A stretch of 64,000 nt of DNA, taken from G965199725 sp965199725. GTDB taxonomy: Bacteria > Pseudomonadota > Gammaproteobacteria > Nitrosococcales > Methylophagaceae. Position 1 is the first letter of the stretch. Each line of letters opens with the position of its first letter. The notes under the pieces are model-generated. The model worked only from the letters and a program-made list of their open reading frames with translations. It had not been told where the DNA came from and did no database searches. The position numbers were made by a program, and so were the translations under genes. The stretch spans positions 186,001 through 250,000 of the forward strand of contig OZ241321.1 of the NCBI GenBank assembly GCA_965199725.1, given 5' to 3'. Of the stretch, positions 16,639 through 25,186 are shown piece after piece.

Positions 16639-17397
16639 TTATAAGGCAGATAATTTTGCGATATATCTTCTTAACCGCATCATTACCTTGGAGTATAAAG
16701 TGTATATAATTTTTGAAACAGCATTCATATCTTTGTATTCATTAGTATCCCAAAACCAATCTAAATCCGTTATATACCAGTCAGGTTGTTCATTATATAT
16801 ATCTATTTCTAAATGCTTATAGTCGGCTATTTTATCGCGGGCGTGCAAAATAATTAGAGCTAAGCCAACACCTGATTTTGCCTGATAACTATCAACAATA
16901 ATACCATGAGCAGGATCTAATGTATTTTTAATTCTGGTTTCATGCGCATATTTTTGAGCAAGCTCTCTAACAAGAGGTATATGCTTTTTTAAAAATTTAG
17001 CTTCTTGGCCACGTATAAATATTTTATTTTGGTATTTTTTCATGAGGCTGTAAAATTCTGTTTTTCTTATTACATCTGCATGTAATAATAAAAAATCATC
17101 ATCTAAGTTTTCCGTAGCCTTAAGCAAAGTATAAGAAGCTGATTTTTTCCAATTATAATTGATTCTTACTTCTATATTCAATTTTTTTTCATACAAGAAA
17201 TCAATAATTTTTTGATGCTGAAAACCTGCTACAATCAAGATATCGTTTGACTTAAAACCCACCTCTAAAAGCTGTCTGATAATCCTCTGTAATTGAATTT
17301 CTCCATGAAAGTGATATAACACTTTAGGTTTTGAAAACATTGGAAAGGCGCACTTCCAAGGTTCTCCCCCTGTTGCTGCCATAATAATTACTTTCAC
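16639..17397 (-). CDS. Sugar-phosphate-type nucleotidyltransferase
   Basis: The 252-residue protein has the fold of NTP transferases: an N-terminal beta strand and loop MKVIIMAATGGEPW, the lysine in FSKPKVLYHF, and an aspartate in LLLHADVI that should bind metal. A second conserved part is DWYITDLDWFWDTNEY near residue 210. The glycine-rich loop is atypical (AATGGEP rather than AAGxGxR), so activity is less certain. Similar enzymes accompany phosphonate and phosphocholine pathways. GTG at 17397 is the apparent start; no strong ribosome binding site is seen. It is the first of three A/T-rich genes between thiG and thiDE, 114 bases after thiG. Confidence 0.7.
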   Translation of the reverse strand: MKVIIMAATGGEPWKCAFPMFSKPKVLYHFHGEIQLQRIIRQLLEVGFKSNDILIVAGFQHQKIIDFLYEKKLNIEVRINYNWKKSASYTLLKATENLDDDFLLLHADVIRKTEFYSLMKKYQNKIFIRGQEAKFLKKHIPLVRELAQKYAHETRIKNTLDPAHGIIVDSYQAKSGVGLALIILHARDKIADYKHLEIDIYNEQPDWYITDLDWFWDTNEYKDMNAVSKIIYTLYSKVMMRLRRYIAKLSAL

Positions 17398-17511
17398 CTT
17401 TTTTAAACCCCAGTTCAGTGTTTATTTGATGATGCTAATACAGACCCACTGTCTATCATCGTAACAAGTAAGTTTAGTAAATTTGTAGCTATAATATAAA
17501 GTACACCCACA

Positions 17512-18309
17512 TTATTTTTGTTGCCAGATAGGTCGATCTAATATTGGTGTACTTGGCTGTGCATTATCTCGTTTTGGCATTATACCCGCTTCATAAGCCA
17601 AGCGTCCGCCATAGATTGCTTTCGCAAAAGCGCTGGCCATTTTCTCAGGCTCTAATGCTTCTGCTATTGCTGTGTTGAGCAAAATACCATCGTAGCCTAG
17701 CTCCATTGCCTGAACTGCATCAGATGGCCTCCCTATGCCAGCATCAACCAGTAGATTGATATCTGGTAATCTTTTACGCAACGTACTGAGCGCATAAGGG
17801 TTGATAATTCCTTGCCCTGTACCTATAGGCGCGCACCATGGCATGAGCACTTCACAGCCCAAATCAGCCAGTTTCTGGCAGACTACAAGGTCATCAGTGC
17901 AATAGGGGAACAATTTGAAGCCTTCATTGATCAGTATTTTCGTTGCATCAAATAACGCAAAGGGATCAGGTTGTAAATTATAACTATCGCCCAATACTTC
18001 CAGTTTGATCCAATCTGTTTCAAACAATTCTCGTGCTATGTGTGCTGTCTTAACCGCATCATCAACGCTGTAACAACCTGCTGTATTTGGTAGTAAATGA
18101 CAATTTAGATGCTTAATAAGCTGCCAGAAATGTTCACCACTTGCTGGGTTGCCTTGAGGCGTTTGCCGCCGAAGTGATACAGTCACAACCTGCGCCTTTG
18201 ATGCCGTTATTGCATCTATCATGACCTGAGGCGATGGGTATAATGCGCTGCCTATAAACAGGCGACTTGTCAGATTCTTGCCATAGACAGTCCAATTTGC
18301 TGCGTGCAT
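17512..18309 (-). CDS. thiG: Thiazole synthase ThiG
   Basis: ThiG forms the thiazole ring from deoxyxylulose phosphate, dehydroglycine and the ThiS thiocarboxylate. The 265-residue protein shows TSRLFIGSALYPSP, the Schiff-base lysine region WIKLEVLGD, PWCAPIGTGQGI and LLVDAGIGRPSDAVQAMELGYDG-type phosphate-binding segments. It follows thiS after one base. With thiO nearby, dehydroglycine is expected to come from glycine by ThiO rather than from tyrosine by ThiH. Confidence 0.95.
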   Translation of the reverse strand: MHAANWTVYGKNLTSRLFIGSALYPSPQVMIDAITASKAQVVTVSLRRQTPQGNPASGEHFWQLIKHLNCHLLPNTAGCYSVDDAVKTAHIARELFETDWIKLEVLGDSYNLQPDPFALFDATKILINEGFKLFPYCTDDLVVCQKLADLGCEVLMPWCAPIGTGQGIINPYALSTLRKRLPDINLLVDAGIGRPSDAVQAMELGYDGILLNTAIAEALEPEKMASAFAKAIYGGRLAYEAGIMPKRDNAQPSTPILDRPIWQQK

Positions 18310-18310
18310 G

Positions 18311-18538
18311 CTAACCCCCGCTTATTGGTGCAATTACATCAACGGTATCATTATTATTTAACACCATTTTACTGTAATTAGATCTTGAGATTATTTCATC
18401 ATTGAGCACTACCACAAACCGACTATTATTATTCATACCCTGCTGGCACAATAGATCTGATATGCTTAAGCCTTGATTAATAGCTAATGGTTGACCATTA
18501 AAGTGAATAGTAACGGTTAGATGTAGGTTAGAGGGCAT
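18311..18538 (-). CDS. thiS: Sulfur carrier protein ThiS
   Basis: This 75-residue ubiquitin-like protein carries sulfur on its C-terminal glycine for thiazole synthesis. It ends in the required Gly-Gly (DVIAPISGG). A start at 18550 is open, but GGAG six bases before the ATG at 18538, giving MPSNLHLTV, makes this the better choice. The gene overlaps the end of thiO by 11 bases and is followed directly by thiG. Confidence 0.93.
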   Translation of the reverse strand: MPSNLHLTVTIHFNGQPLAINQGLSISDLLCQQGMNNNSRFVVVLNDEIISRSNYSKMVLNNNDTVDVIAPISGG

Positions 18539-19610
18539 AACAGTCTCCAAACATGAGGTTTTCAGTCTGATTACTCAGAATACATAGAAAATCATTGATA
18601 ATCGCTGGCGAAAATAAATAACCATGACGATAAAATCCGTTTATCTGGTAACCCCACGTCACTCGTTTGATGCTTGGCATATTATCTGTCATTGCAGGTC
18701 GACAATGAGTGGACATGTCTACAATTCTGGCTTCAGCAAACTCTTTATGCAGGCTGTATAAGGCTGACATGAGTTCAAGGCTAGAACGCACACTGATGGG
18801 TGACATATCATCGCTTTCTATTACTGTTGCACCTAATACATATTGATTATTCGGTCTTGGTGCCAAATAAAAAGGATAATGCGGATGTATCAGTCTGATA
18901 GCATGGTGAAAGTGAATGTCTGGCGCATGAATACGAATAACCTCACCTCGCACACTGCGTAAACTATCAATATCCTGTCTGGCGCCATTTCCGCGACAAT
19001 CAATAACAGCATCATATTTACTGGCATCGTGACCAAAATACTGGCGACACAGCTTGTCAATACTATATTCAGTTAAAGTTGTAATGTTGGCACACTGTTG
19101 CCAGTTACATTGCGCCGCTAAGAGCGATCCCAGCTGTTGATAAAAATGCCGATTATCAAGACAGGCTTCTTGGGGAAAATACATTGCGCTGTCAAACTGC
19201 CGGGCCAGTTGTGGTTCTGTTTTTGCTAACTGCTGTTTATTGAGCCAAGTAAAATCATTAGCTGATAGTGTATGCTCAGCCCGCTTTTTAAAGCGGGTCA
19301 TTTCAACGTTGTCACCAGCATGTGCAACTACCAGAGTACCATAATTTTGATAAAAAATCTTTTGTGGTAATTCGGCCAGCCACTCTGGCCAGAGCCGCAA
19401 AGAAACCAAACCAATTTTTTGTACCATAGCTGTAGTAGTGACTGCTTCTGTCGCTGGTGAAATCATAGCAGCGGCAACATAACCGGCGCTATGCGTTCCT
19501 GTTTTGTCATCGCTTGACAACATATCAACCAAGTAGTGATTAGTTGCTAATAATCGCCAGGCAACCAGACGACCAATTAGGCCACTACCGATGACGAGGT
19601 AGTTTTTCAC
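18528..19610 (-). CDS. thiO: Glycine oxidase ThiO (FAD-dependent)
   Basis: The 360-residue flavoprotein begins with the dinucleotide-binding motif VIGSGLIGRLVAWRLL and has a C-terminal FAD-contact region (HCRPAMTDNMPSIKRV, NGFYRHGYLFSP). ThiO oxidises glycine to dehydroglycine for thiazole formation in aerobes. Position between thiC and thiS supports this over other amino acid oxidases of the DAO family. The start lies 6 bases after the thiC stop. Confidence 0.92.
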   Translation of the reverse strand: MKNYLVIGSGLIGRLVAWRLLATNHYLVDMLSSDDKTGTHSAGYVAAAMISPATEAVTTTAMVQKIGLVSLRLWPEWLAELPQKIFYQNYGTLVVAHAGDNVEMTRFKKRAEHTLSANDFTWLNKQQLAKTEPQLARQFDSAMYFPQEACLDNRHFYQQLGSLLAAQCNWQQCANITTLTEYSIDKLCRQYFGHDASKYDAVIDCRGNGARQDIDSLRSVRGEVIRIHAPDIHFHHAIRLIHPHYPFYLAPRPNNQYVLGATVIESDDMSPISVRSSLELMSALYSLHKEFAEARIVDMSTHCRPAMTDNMPSIKRVTWGYQINGFYRHGYLFSPAIINDFLCILSNQTENLMFGDCYAL

Positions 19611-19616
19611 GATACG

Positions 19617-21428
19617 CTACACTTGGTTATAAATTTTACTACCACCTTCTTTGAACTGTTTTGCTTTTTCGGTAAAGGCTTGTTTTACATCATGCGAAAT
19701 GCGCATGGAGCAGAACTTTGGTCCGCACATGGAGCAAAAATGTGCTACCTTTGCTGCTGGTTTTGGTAATGTCTCATCATGATACTGGCGTGCTGTATCC
19801 GGGTCTAAACCAAGATTAAACTGATCTTCCCAGCGAAATTCAAAGCGTGCTTTTGATAGTGCATTATCACGAATATCAGCACCAGGATGATTTTTAGCCA
19901 AATCAGCAGCATGCGCAGCCAGCTTATAGGTAATAATACCGGTCTTGACATCATCCCTGTTCGGCAGACCCAAGTGCTCTTTAGGCGTGACATAACAGAG
20001 CATAGCTGTGCCAAACCAGCCTATCATCGCGGCACCAATGCCTGATGTAATATGATCATAGCCAGGTGCAATATCTGTCACTAACGGACCTAATGTATAA
20101 AATGGTGCCTCATGGCAATGTTTAAGTTGCATATCCATATTTTCCTTGATTTTATGCATTGGCACATGACCAGGGCCTTCTATCATCACCTGCACATTAT
20201 GTTTCCAGGCAATTTTAGTCAGTTCGCCCAAAGTGGTTAATTCAGCAAATTGAGCATCATCATTGGCATCTGCCTGACAGCCAGGGCGCAAACCATCACC
20301 CAATGAAAACGATACATCATAGGCTTGCATAATTTTGCAAATATCTTCAAAATGGGTGTATAAAAAGCTTTCCTTATGATGGGCCAAGCACCATGCTGCC
20401 ATAATCGATCCGCCACGGGACACGATGCCTGTAGTGCGCTCTACTGTCAGTGGAATATGGGCCAAGCGAATACCAGCATGAATAGTAAAGTAATCAACGC
20501 CCTGCTCAGCTTGTTCAATCAGCGTATCACGAAATATTTCCCAGTTAAGGTCTTCGGCAATACCATTTACTTTTTCTAATGCCTGATATATTGGTACAGT
20601 GCCAATCGGTACTGGCGAATTGCGGATAATCCATTCACGGGTTTGATGAATATGTTTACCCGTTGACAAATCCATCACCGTATCACCGCCCCAGCGGATA
20701 CTCCAGACCATTTTTTCAATTTCCTCTTCAATAGAGGAAGTGGTTGCTGAATTACCAATATTGGCATTGACTTTCACCAAAAAATTACGCCCAATAACCA
20801 TTGGTTCAGCTTCTGGATGGTTAATATTAGCAGGGATAATAGCACGGCCTTCAGCCACTTCCCTGCGAACAAATTCGGGAGTGATATGGGTATCGAACCC
20901 CTTTGGTAGTGAGCCATCCTTATCTGCTTCAGTTCGGCCTATATTTTCACGAATGGCAATATATTCCATCTCTGGTGTGATTATGCCTTGACGGGCATAG
21001 TGCATTTGGCTAACATTTTTACCGGCTTTTGCCCGTCGAGGGAGACGATTATGAGCAAACAGCGGGATGTTGAATATTGCCTTTTCCTGCTTACGGGTAA
21101 ATGTTGAGCTGTATTCAGTTAGTTCTTCAGTATCATCGCGTGTATTAATCCAGGCGGTACGGATAGCTGGCAGCCCTTTTTCAACATCAATCGCTTTATG
21201 TTTATCAGTATAAATGCCTGAGGTATCATACACATAAATAGGCCCATTGGGCTCCCCTGGCAGACTAGAGTCTTTATTCGGCGTATCAGTCAGGGTAATT
21301 TTACGAAACGGCACACGGATATCATTCTGGCTGCCAATGACATAGCATTTTTCTGATCCTGGTAAAGGTTCAGTAGTAATACCAGTACGATCAGCAAGAT
21401 TAATAACATTATTATTTTGTTCAGACAT
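19617..21428 (-). CDS. thiC: Phosphomethylpyrimidine synthase ThiC (radical SAM)
   Basis: ThiC converts aminoimidazole ribotide to HMP phosphate. The 603-residue length is typical. It shows DRTGI near the N-terminus, RREVAEGRAIIPANINHPE, EGPGHVPMHKI, TDIAPGYDHITSGIGAA, and the C-terminal iron-sulfur motif CSMCGPKFC (CxxCxxxxC). It is the first gene after the TPP riboswitch at 21549-21628, so expression should fall when thiamine diphosphate is abundant. It is divergent from the smr gene. Confidence 0.97.
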   Translation of the reverse strand: MSEQNNNVINLADRTGITTEPLPGSEKCYVIGSQNDIRVPFRKITLTDTPNKDSSLPGEPNGPIYVYDTSGIYTDKHKAIDVEKGLPAIRTAWINTRDDTEELTEYSSTFTRKQEKAIFNIPLFAHNRLPRRAKAGKNVSQMHYARQGIITPEMEYIAIRENIGRTEADKDGSLPKGFDTHITPEFVRREVAEGRAIIPANINHPEAEPMVIGRNFLVKVNANIGNSATTSSIEEEIEKMVWSIRWGGDTVMDLSTGKHIHQTREWIIRNSPVPIGTVPIYQALEKVNGIAEDLNWEIFRDTLIEQAEQGVDYFTIHAGIRLAHIPLTVERTTGIVSRGGSIMAAWCLAHHKESFLYTHFEDICKIMQAYDVSFSLGDGLRPGCQADANDDAQFAELTTLGELTKIAWKHNVQVMIEGPGHVPMHKIKENMDMQLKHCHEAPFYTLGPLVTDIAPGYDHITSGIGAAMIGWFGTAMLCYVTPKEHLGLPNRDDVKTGIITYKLAAHAADLAKNHPGADIRDNALSKARFEFRWEDQFNLGLDPDTARQYHDETLPKPAAKVAHFCSMCGPKFCSMRISHDVKQAFTEKAKQFKEGGSKIYNQV

Positions 21429-21548
21429 GGCATACCCCTTTATAACTATGAGCGATAATCAGGGGTTGAGATAGCAACGTTGGACCAAATTTAATACAAG
21501 CTATGAATGTAGCACTTAATACTTTTTCAAAACCTTCGGCTACAGTCA

Positions 21549-21628
21549 ACTTGTTTCCTACGGAGGAGTTAGATTCTTCAGGTTCAACGGGTGTTATCTC
21601 AGCCAAATAAATCAGCACCCCGACAAGT
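21549..21628 (-). promoter_or_regulatory. TPP riboswitch (THI box) in the thiC leader
   Basis: On the minus strand the leader reads ACTTGTCGGGGTGCTG, then GGCTGAGATAACACCC, GTTGAACCTGA, and closes with CCGTAGGAAACAAGT. These are the hallmark thiamine-pyrophosphate aptamer segments: the CTGAGA loop, the ACCC-GAACCTGA core and the terminal P1 stem ACTTGT/ACAAGT. The aptamer ends about 120 bases before the thiC start. Control could be at translation or termination; no clear terminator hairpin with a T run was found between the aptamer and thiC. Confidence 0.95.
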
Positions 21629-21692
21629 TGCATGAGATAATAGAAAAAAAAGACAGGTTTGTCTATAGTAAAATTGTAAGGACAGTGTTTAA

Positions 21693-22247
21693 ATGAAATC
21701 AAAAATACCCAAACTGGATCAACAGGAAATTGATTTATTTAGAAAAGCAGTAGGTAGCATTAAGCAAATTAAACAAGACAAGACTCGCCTTGTTACCCAT
21801 AAACCAAAGCCAACTTCTCACTTTGAGCGGGAAGAATCAGCAGATCAGATACCTTATGATACTTTTTCAGCAGAATTTGCCACACCTGCTGTTGGCAGTG
21901 AAGAAGTACTTAAGTTTAGAGCTAGTGGCGTGCAGCATAGGTTGTTTTCACAACTACGTAAAGGGCGTTTGCCTATTGAAGCGGAGCTTGATTTACATGG
22001 TATGAAAGTTGCCCAAGCATCGTGTAAGCTGGCGAGGTTTTTGCACCAATGCCATGCTAATAATGTCCGATGCGCGCGCATTATTCATGGCAAGGGTTAT
22101 CGATCAAAAGAACGCATGCCAATCCTGAAAACCAAACTCAATGGCTGGTTGCGACAAAACAGCGCTATTCTCGCCTTTTGTTCAGCAACTTGTCAAAATG
22201 GCGGTACAGGTTCTTTATATGTATTACTGCGCCAATCAAAGCGCTGA
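21693..22247 (+). CDS. Smr-domain protein
   Basis: The 184-residue protein has a charged N-terminal region and a C-terminal Smr domain (about 95-180) with LDLHGMKVAQA and the HGKGYRS motif near residue 130, ending GGTGSLYVLLRQ. Stand-alone Smr proteins of this size (SmrA/YdaL, SmrB/YfcN) are nucleases; SmrB cleaves mRNA at collided ribosomes. Which of these this is cannot be told. It is divergent from the thi operon and convergent with phoU. Confidence 0.85.
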   Translation: MKSKIPKLDQQEIDLFRKAVGSIKQIKQDKTRLVTHKPKPTSHFEREESADQIPYDTFSAEFATPAVGSEEVLKFRASGVQHRLFSQLRKGRLPIEAELDLHGMKVAQASCKLARFLHQCHANNVRCARIIHGKGYRSKERMPILKTKLNGWLRQNSAILAFCSATCQNGGTGSLYVLLRQSKR

Positions 22248-22335
22248 GTATTATAACCTGTTTAATTAACGATCAATGTTTTCTAGATGCTATTTTTCAG
22301 CAACATTAAGAATTATTTTATGCTTTGCTGGCTTA

Positions 22336-23016
22336 TTAGCTCACAAGTGTTTTATGCCTTATTACCTCACCGTCTACCATGTAAAGGGTGTCTTCAGCTA
22401 TATTAGTAGCTAAATCAGCAATGCGTTCTAGCTGTTTGGCAAATGATAATAAATAAACCCCAACATTAATATTGTTTTTATTTTTCTGCATGGCTGTTTG
22501 AATAATTTGAAATGCATCACGGTGACTTTTGTCTATAGCATCATCCATCGCCAATACTAATTTTGCCAATGCACAATCAGTATTGGTCAGCGCATCTAGG
22601 CTTTTTTTGACAATATCCTGGACTTTATTGGCTTGCTGATTAAAATCATAGGCAACCTTTAATGGCGGCAATTTTGCTAAAGCAATCACGTATTCTGCAA
22701 TATTAGCAGCCAGATCACCCATGCGCTCAAGATCATTATTAACCTTTAAAATAGTGACGATATAACGCAAATCGCCTGCTACTGGTTGGTGTAATGCTAA
22801 CACCTTTAAGCATTCTTCCTCTAAACCCACTTCCTTTAAATCAATTTCTTCGTCTTGCTGGATAACGATTTTTGCTGTGTCTGCATCGCGTTCTAGAAAT
22901 GCAAAGATTGATTTCTCAATAGAATCTTCAACGATTGTGGCAATATCTAATAATACCTTTTTAAGTTGATCAATATCGCGCTGTATATGTTGTCTTGATA
23001 CCATAGCTGACCTCAC
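22336..23016 (-). CDS. phoU: Phosphate uptake regulator PhoU
   Basis: The 226-residue all-helical protein contains two PhoU repeats, each with the acidic metal-binding pattern (QQDEEIDLKEVGLEEECL and a second E/D-rich segment later) and the linking helix NNDLERMGDLAANIAEY, repeated near the C-terminus as RIADLATNIAEDTLYM. PhoU dampens the PhoR kinase through the Pst transporter. It ends the pst operon, about 125 bases after pstB. Confidence 0.95.
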   Translation of the reverse strand: MRSAMVSRQHIQRDIDQLKKVLLDIATIVEDSIEKSIFAFLERDADTAKIVIQQDEEIDLKEVGLEEECLKVLALHQPVAGDLRYIVTILKVNNDLERMGDLAANIAEYVIALAKLPPLKVAYDFNQQANKVQDIVKKSLDALTNTDCALAKLVLAMDDAIDKSHRDAFQIIQTAMQKNKNNINVGVYLLSFAKQLERIADLATNIAEDTLYMVDGEVIRHKTLVS

Positions 23017-23142
23017 CCTTAATCTAGTAATGATGGATTCATATCTGTGATCTGCGGCAACCGTGAGCTATACATTTGCATACTAAATTGGTTACCTGAA
23101 AACTTTGAAATCTTAATCATAAAGATGCGATACATCAGTTAA

Positions 23143-23952
23143 TTAACCAAAACGGCCGGTAATATAATTTTCAGTTAAATTGTGTTGAGGGTTGGTAAAA
23201 ATGTCATTCGTTTTGCCAATCTCTACTAAAGAACCCAAGTGAAAATAAGCGGTACGATGGGATACTCTTGCTGCCTGTTGCATGGAATGAGTGACTATCA
23301 TAATACTGTAATTACGGCTCAATTCATCTATTAGCTGTTCAATAACCGCCGTTGCTATTGGATCTAACGCTGAGGCAGGCTCATCCATCAATATCACTTC
23401 TGGGTTGACAGCAATCGTTCTGGCAATACACAAGCGCTGCTGCTGCCCACCAGATAAACTGGTACCAGGTTCGCTAAGCCTGTCCTGAACTTCCTTATAC
23501 AGGCCTGCTCTTTTCAAGCTGGTCACCACAATATCATCCAATTCTGATTTGTTGTCAGCCAATCCGTGCAAACGGGGACCATAAGCAACATTATCATATA
23601 TTGACTTAGGAAAAGGGTTTGGTTTTTGAAATACCATCCCCACTCTGGCGCGCAATAATACTGGATCCATCTTTCTACTGTATATATCTTCATTATCAAG
23701 CCTAATTTCACCAGCAACGCGGCAATCGATAATGGTGTCATTCATCCGATTCAAGCATCTTAAAAAGGTAGATTTACCGCAACCGGATGGACCGATTAAC
23801 GCTAATACCTCGTTGGCACCTAAATCTATATTGATATCAGAAATAGCCTTTTTATCGCCATAAAAAACGCTTACATCACGTGCTGTGAATTTGGGGTTTT
23901 CTACTGAAAAGTCACCAACAGTTTCACGATTGCTTTGCTGATCCAAATCCAT
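23143..23952 (-). CDS. pstB: Phosphate ABC transporter, ATP-binding protein PstB
   Basis: The ATPase of the high-affinity phosphate importer has 269 residues from the ATG at 23952. It shows Walker A GPSGCGKST, the Q-loop FQKPNPFP typical of PstB, the signature LSGGQQQR and Walker B VILMDEPASALDP. The frame is open further upstream to 24003, but that portion lies inside pstA. The ATG at 23952 follows the pstA stop by one base and gives MDLDQQSNRE, so it is preferred. Confidence 0.95.
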   Translation of the reverse strand: MDLDQQSNRETVGDFSVENPKFTARDVSVFYGDKKAISDINIDLGANEVLALIGPSGCGKSTFLRCLNRMNDTIIDCRVAGEIRLDNEDIYSRKMDPVLLRARVGMVFQKPNPFPKSIYDNVAYGPRLHGLADNKSELDDIVVTSLKRAGLYKEVQDRLSEPGTSLSGGQQQRLCIARTIAVNPEVILMDEPASALDPIATAVIEQLIDELSRNYSIMIVTHSMQQAARVSHRTAYFHLGSLVEIGKTNDIFTNPQHNLTENYITGRFG

Positions 23953-23953
23953 A

Positions 23954-25186
23954 TTACTTATTTTTTTGCTCAAATTTTTTGCGTAAAAAAATTGAAAATG
24001 CATTCATAAAAATTAAAAATATCAAAAGCACCAATATTGCCGCAGATGTTTTTGCCATAAAAGCCTGCTCTGGACTATCAGCCCACAAATAAATCTGTAC
24101 TGGAAGTACAGTTGCTGGATCCAACACATTTTGTGGCACATCAACAATAAAAGCAACCATACCTATCATCAGCAAAGGCGCCGTTTCACCCAAAGCCTGT
24201 GCCATACCTATAATGCTACCGGTTAAAATACCCGGCATAGCAACAGGTATAACATGCTGAAAAACAGTTTGCATTTTAGAAGCACCAATCGCAATTGCAG
24301 CTTGGCGAATTGATACGGGTACAGCTTTGATGGCGGCACGACTTGAAATAATAATAGTTGGTAGTGTCATTAATGCTAGCACACACCCACCAACAATAGA
24401 TGCAGAACGTGGCATATGAAATATATTAATAAATACTGACAGCCCCAACAAGCCAAAAATAATAGAAGGCACTGCTGCCAAGTTGTTGATATTGATTTCA
24501 ATAATATCAATCCAGCGATTACGTGGCGCAAACTCTTCCAGATACAAGGCAGTAAACAAACCTATTGGGAAAGAAAGCAACAAGGTGACAATGGCTGTCA
24601 ATAACGATCCTTTTAGTGCACCTGAAATACCTGCAAGCTCAGGCTCTCGTGAGTCACCATGAGTAAAAAAGGTATGGTTAAATACACGGCGAATCTGGTT
24701 TTGTTGCTGTAAAGCGTTAATCCAGCTTATTTTTTTGACAGATAGACGACTATTGGCAGCAGGATTTTTTAAAAATGTATCAACATCATCATCTACTTTT
24801 AGCCAGTATGTTTGTGTCTTGCCCAATAATTGCGGATTCTCTTTAATTGCCCTTTCCAGAGTATATTCTGCCTCAATACTAAGTAGCGACATCAGTTCTC
24901 TCTTTGCCCTGCCTCCACTGACATCAGGGAACTGTTTTAACATGCCCTGTTTTAGCAGATGACGAAAGTCCAATTGGCCTGAATCAGACTTATCAGCATT
25001 AAAATTTATTTCCAGCATCATCTGATATTGAAAAAAAGCAGGTAAAGCCCGAGCAATAATATTGCTTAATAATATAGCTAAAAAAGCTGAACTGATTACC
25101 ACTGACAACCAGCCATAGAGACGAAATTTGTGCTCTTTTAAGTAGCGTTTTTTTAAACTGAGTTTTATTTTTTCAGTGTTATTCAT
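23954..25186 (-). CDS. pstA: Phosphate ABC transporter permease PstA
   Basis: This 410-residue permease has an N-terminal helix (about 25-48), a long periplasmic segment (about 50-180) and a C-terminal transporter domain with the EAA-type loop AAIAIGASKMQTVFQHVIPVA. It is longer than the roughly 300-residue E. coli protein, a form found in many marine gammaproteobacteria. It overlaps the end of pstC by 8 bases. Confidence 0.93.
   Translation of the reverse strand: MNNTEKIKLSLKKRYLKEHKFRLYGWLSVVISSAFLAILLSNIIARALPAFFQYQMMLEINFNADKSDSGQLDFRHLLKQGMLKQFPDVSGGRAKRELMSLLSIEAEYTLERAIKENPQLLGKTQTYWLKVDDDVDTFLKNPAANSRLSVKKISWINALQQQNQIRRVFNHTFFTHGDSREPELAGISGALKGSLLTAIVTLLLSFPIGLFTALYLEEFAPRNRWIDIIEININNLAAVPSIIFGLLGLSVFINIFHMPRSASIVGGCVLALMTLPTIIISSRAAIKAVPVSIRQAAIAIGASKMQTVFQHVIPVAMPGILTGSIIGMAQALGETAPLLMIGMVAFIVDVPQNVLDPATVLPVQIYLWADSPEQAFMAKTSAAILVLLIFLIFMNAFSIFLRKKFEQKNK

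Noticed and set aside
21421..21702. Minus-strand frame of 93 codons upstream of thiC
   Set aside because: It spans the TPP riboswitch and the start of smr, and its sequence is explained by the conserved aptamer.
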